Assembly: GCA_017794945.1 (NCBI GenBank)
Contig: CP051239.1
Location: 2,470,692-2,534,691, forward strand
Source of the DNA: Alcanivorax sp.
GTDB lineage: Bacteria > Pseudomonadota > Gammaproteobacteria > Pseudomonadales > Alcanivoracaceae
Direction of reading: 5' to 3'
DNA length: 64,000 nucleotides
This document shows positions 62,254 to 64,000 of the stretch, piece after piece. Made by a program: the position numbers and the translations under genes. Below the pieces are notes generated by a model, which was given only the letters and a program-made list of their open reading frames with translations, was not told the DNA's origin and searched no databases. The number at the start of each line of letters is the position of its first letter. Position 1 is the stretch's first letter.

Positions 62254-63342
62254 TCATTGCCGTCTTGAGCGCAGAGCGCGCTCGCGCTCTTCGGGGAACA
62301 GGTCCGGCTGACGCGGTGATTTGAGGTCGCGCAGCCGCAGGCCGATGCCCAGCAGTCTGGCCGGCGCCGGGTGGCGCTCCCAAAGCTGGGTCAGTAACCG
62401 CTCGAACACCTCCCGGTCCAGACGCTCGCCGCTTTGGTCGGCGCTGACGATGCGGAAGTCGTTATAGCGCACCTTCACGGTCAGGCCCTGGACGATGTAG
62501 TTGGCGTCCAGCCGGTCCACGCGCCGTTCCAGCCGCTCCAGAAGGTCGTCCAGTTCCTGCAGCCAGTGGCTCAGGGTCTGTTTGTCCTCGTGGTAGGTTT
62601 TCTCCACGCTCACCGATTTGCGGCGGCGGCTGGTCTGCACCGGCCGGTCGTCCTCGCCCCGGGCCAGATGGTAGAGCCGCTCCCCGAAGCTGCCGAAATG
62701 GTTGGCCAGCTCCAGACGGGGCAGCTTTTGCAAATCGCCACAGGTCTTAATGCCCAGCGCCGTCAGCTTATCCTCGGTGACCCGGCCGACGCCGGAAATC
62801 CGCTTCACCGGCAGCGCGGCGACGAAGCCGGCGACCTGGTCCGGGGTGATCACGAACAGCCCGTCGGGTTTGCGCCAGTCACTGGCCACCTTGGCCAGGA
62901 ATTTGTTCGGCGCCACCCCGGCGGATACGGTGATGTTGACGGTCTCACGCACCTTGCGGCGGATCGCCTCGGCGATGCGGGTGGCGCTGTTGGCATGCAG
63001 CGGGCTTTCGGTGACGTCCAGAAAGGCCTCGTCCAGGGACAGCGGCTCGATGATATTGGTAAAGGTGCGAAAAATGTCCTGAATTTGTCCGGACACGCGC
63101 CGGTATTTATCGAAGTCAGGCGGTAGAATCACCAGTTCGGGACACAGCCGCAGAGCCTGGGACGAGGCCATGGCGCTGCGCACGCCGAACTCGCGGGCCG
63201 GATAATTGCAAGTGGCGATCACGCCGCGCCGCTGCGGGTCGCCGCCCACCGCCACCGGCCGGCCACGCAGACGCGGGTCGTCGCGCACTTCCACGGCGGC
63301 GTAGAAACAGTCGCAGTCCACATGGATAATTTTGCGGCTCAC
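62254..63342 (-). CDS. dinB: DNA polymerase IV (translesion polymerase)
   Basis: 362 residues from GTG 63342, giving MSRKIIHVDCDCFYAAVEV; an upstream GTG at 63360 adds six residues but has no ribosome site. Y-family polymerase: HVDCDCF (catalytic Asp residues of the palm), YNPAREFGV-like NYPAREFGVRSAM, PLSLDEAFLDVT, helix-hairpin-helix VKRISGVGRVTEDKLTALG, and a little-finger domain. The C terminus LKSPRQPDLF resembles the clamp-binding peptide. No SOS (LexA) box is evident in the short upstream gap. Confidence 0.93.
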   Translation of the reverse strand: MSRKIIHVDCDCFYAAVEVRDDPRLRGRPVAVGGDPQRRGVIATCNYPAREFGVRSAMASSQALRLCPELVILPPDFDKYRRVSGQIQDIFRTFTNIIEPLSLDEAFLDVTESPLHANSATRIAEAIRRKVRETVNITVSAGVAPNKFLAKVASDWRKPDGLFVITPDQVAGFVAALPVKRISGVGRVTEDKLTALGIKTCGDLQKLPRLELANHFGSFGERLYHLARGEDDRPVQTSRRRKSVSVEKTYHEDKQTLSHWLQELDDLLERLERRVDRLDANYIVQGLTVKVRYNDFRIVSADQSGERLDREVFERLLTQLWERHPAPARLLGIGLRLRDLKSPRQPDLFPEERERALRSRRQ

Positions 63343-63404
63343 GGCGGTTCGCGGCTCCACTGGCAGGGCACAGGAGATGAAACACCTATGGTAGCACCAC
63401 GACC

Positions 63405-64000
63405 ATGATCACGGGATCCAACGCCCCCAAAGTATTGATTGTCGGCGCCGGCCCCACCGGTCTGACCCTGGGTATCAACCTGCTGCGCGGTGGCGTCCCG
63501 TGCCGGGTGATCGACAAACTGCCCGGCCGGCTGCCCTGGTCGCGGGCGCTCGGCCTGCACGCCCGCAGTCAGGAGATCTTCGACGCCATGGGCGTGCTGG
63601 ACGCGGTGCGCGACCAGGCGCGCGCGTTCGAGGCGATTCACGTCTACGGCGACAAGGGCCGCGACAAAGGGGCGCTGCTGAGCCTGCCCATGGGCGAGCT
63701 GCCGTCGCCGTTCCCGCGGCTGCTGTGCTGCCCCCAGCCGCGCATCGAGGCGGTGCTGGAAGAGCGTTTCCGCAGCCTTGGCGGCGAACTCTGGTGGGAC
63801 ACCGAGCTGCTCGATTTTCAGCAGGACGGTTCCGGCGTTCAGGCCAGGGTGCTGCAGCGCAATGAAGAGCGTCAGCTTCAGGCGGACCTGATGGTGGGCA
63901 CCGACGGCGCCCACTCGCGGGTGCGCCAGCTATTGGGGTTGCCGTTCGTCGGCAACGACTACCACGAGCGCTTTCTGCTCGCCGATGTGGACTGGTCCCC
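63405..64000 (+). CDS. FAD-dependent monooxygenase, partial (3' end outside window)
   Basis: Starts at ATG 63405 and stays open to base 64000 (about 198 codons). N-terminal FAD-binding motif LIVGAGPTGLTLGINLLRGG with an acidic end to the second strand; then LHARSQEIFDAMGVLD and VGTDGAHSRVRQLLG, the second flavin motif of p-hydroxybenzoate hydroxylase-type enzymes (PF01494). Substrate unknown. No strong ribosome site is visible, so the exact start is uncertain. Divergent from dinB with a 62-base gap. Confidence 0.88.
   Translation, partial: MITGSNAPKVLIVGAGPTGLTLGINLLRGGVPCRVIDKLPGRLPWSRALGLHARSQEIFDAMGVLDAVRDQARAFEAIHVYGDKGRDKGALLSLPMGELPSPFPRLLCCPQPRIEAVLEERFRSLGGELWWDTELLDFQQDGSGVQARVLQRNEERQLQADLMVGTDGAHSRVRQLLGLPFVGNDYHERFLLADVDWS

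Overview
The window is GC-rich, densely packed chromosomal DNA from a free-living, motile, aerobic gammaproteobacterium. Isocitrate lyase, FabY-type initiation of fatty acid synthesis, an Fe-superoxide dismutase, ergothioneine genes, a Zur/CobW pair and two families of palindromic intergenic repeats suggest a marine oceanospirillalean (Alcanivorax-like or Halomonas-like). The genus is an inference: no rRNA or marker search was possible.

Bases 1-26789 are one flagellar and chemotaxis island. Flagellin (fliC, cut by the window edge) is divergent from a PilZ/HD-GYP gene, followed by fliD-fliS-fliT-fliK and an FlhB-like small gene. An AT-rich 515-bp region with two perfect CRP-type sites precedes the master regulator flhDC. 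Then come motAB-cheA-cheW-aer-cheR, cheB-mcp-cheY-cheZ, and flhB-flhA-flhF-(flhG-like)-flhE-fliA. Sigma-28 promoters of the form TAAA-N15-GCCGAT can be read before fliC, the PilZ gene, fliD and cheB, with a slightly weaker one before motA. This gives a cascade CRP -> FlhDC -> FliA -> late genes. FlhDC with FlhE and FlhF in this order recalls betaproteobacterial loci. FlhF has a C-terminal extension of about 300 residues, and the flhG position holds a 144-residue protein without a Walker A motif.

Bases 27014-40562 hold prfC, a SulP anion transporter with a universal stress protein, isocitrate lyase with a textbook terminator, a two-gene RND efflux system of lower GC behind a palindromic operator, a PAS-GGDEF-EAL protein with a degenerate GGDEF, and two small stress or membrane proteins.

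Bases 40677-45469 form a sigma-54-type operon: a TIM-barrel isomerase-like enzyme, a membrane di-iron desaturase/hydroxylase, and a complete SsuABC/TauABC-like ABC importer. Its substrate is unknown, and it is the best candidate here for an undescribed pathway.

Bases 45466-64000 carry a phospholipase D-like protein, fabY, a thiolase, sodB, a coiled-coil membrane protein, tRNA-Leu(UAG), an SDR, a Zur-box-controlled cobW-zur pair, a DUF1289 protein, a thioesterase, egtD-egtB, a type-2 3-hydroxyacyl-CoA dehydrogenase, ppnN, dinB and the start of an FAD monooxygenase.

Two repeat families lie between genes. Family A (edge GTAGGTCGGGTTA) supplies the TAG stop codon of four different genes. Family B is a two-hairpin module whose second stem changes sequence but keeps its pairing.
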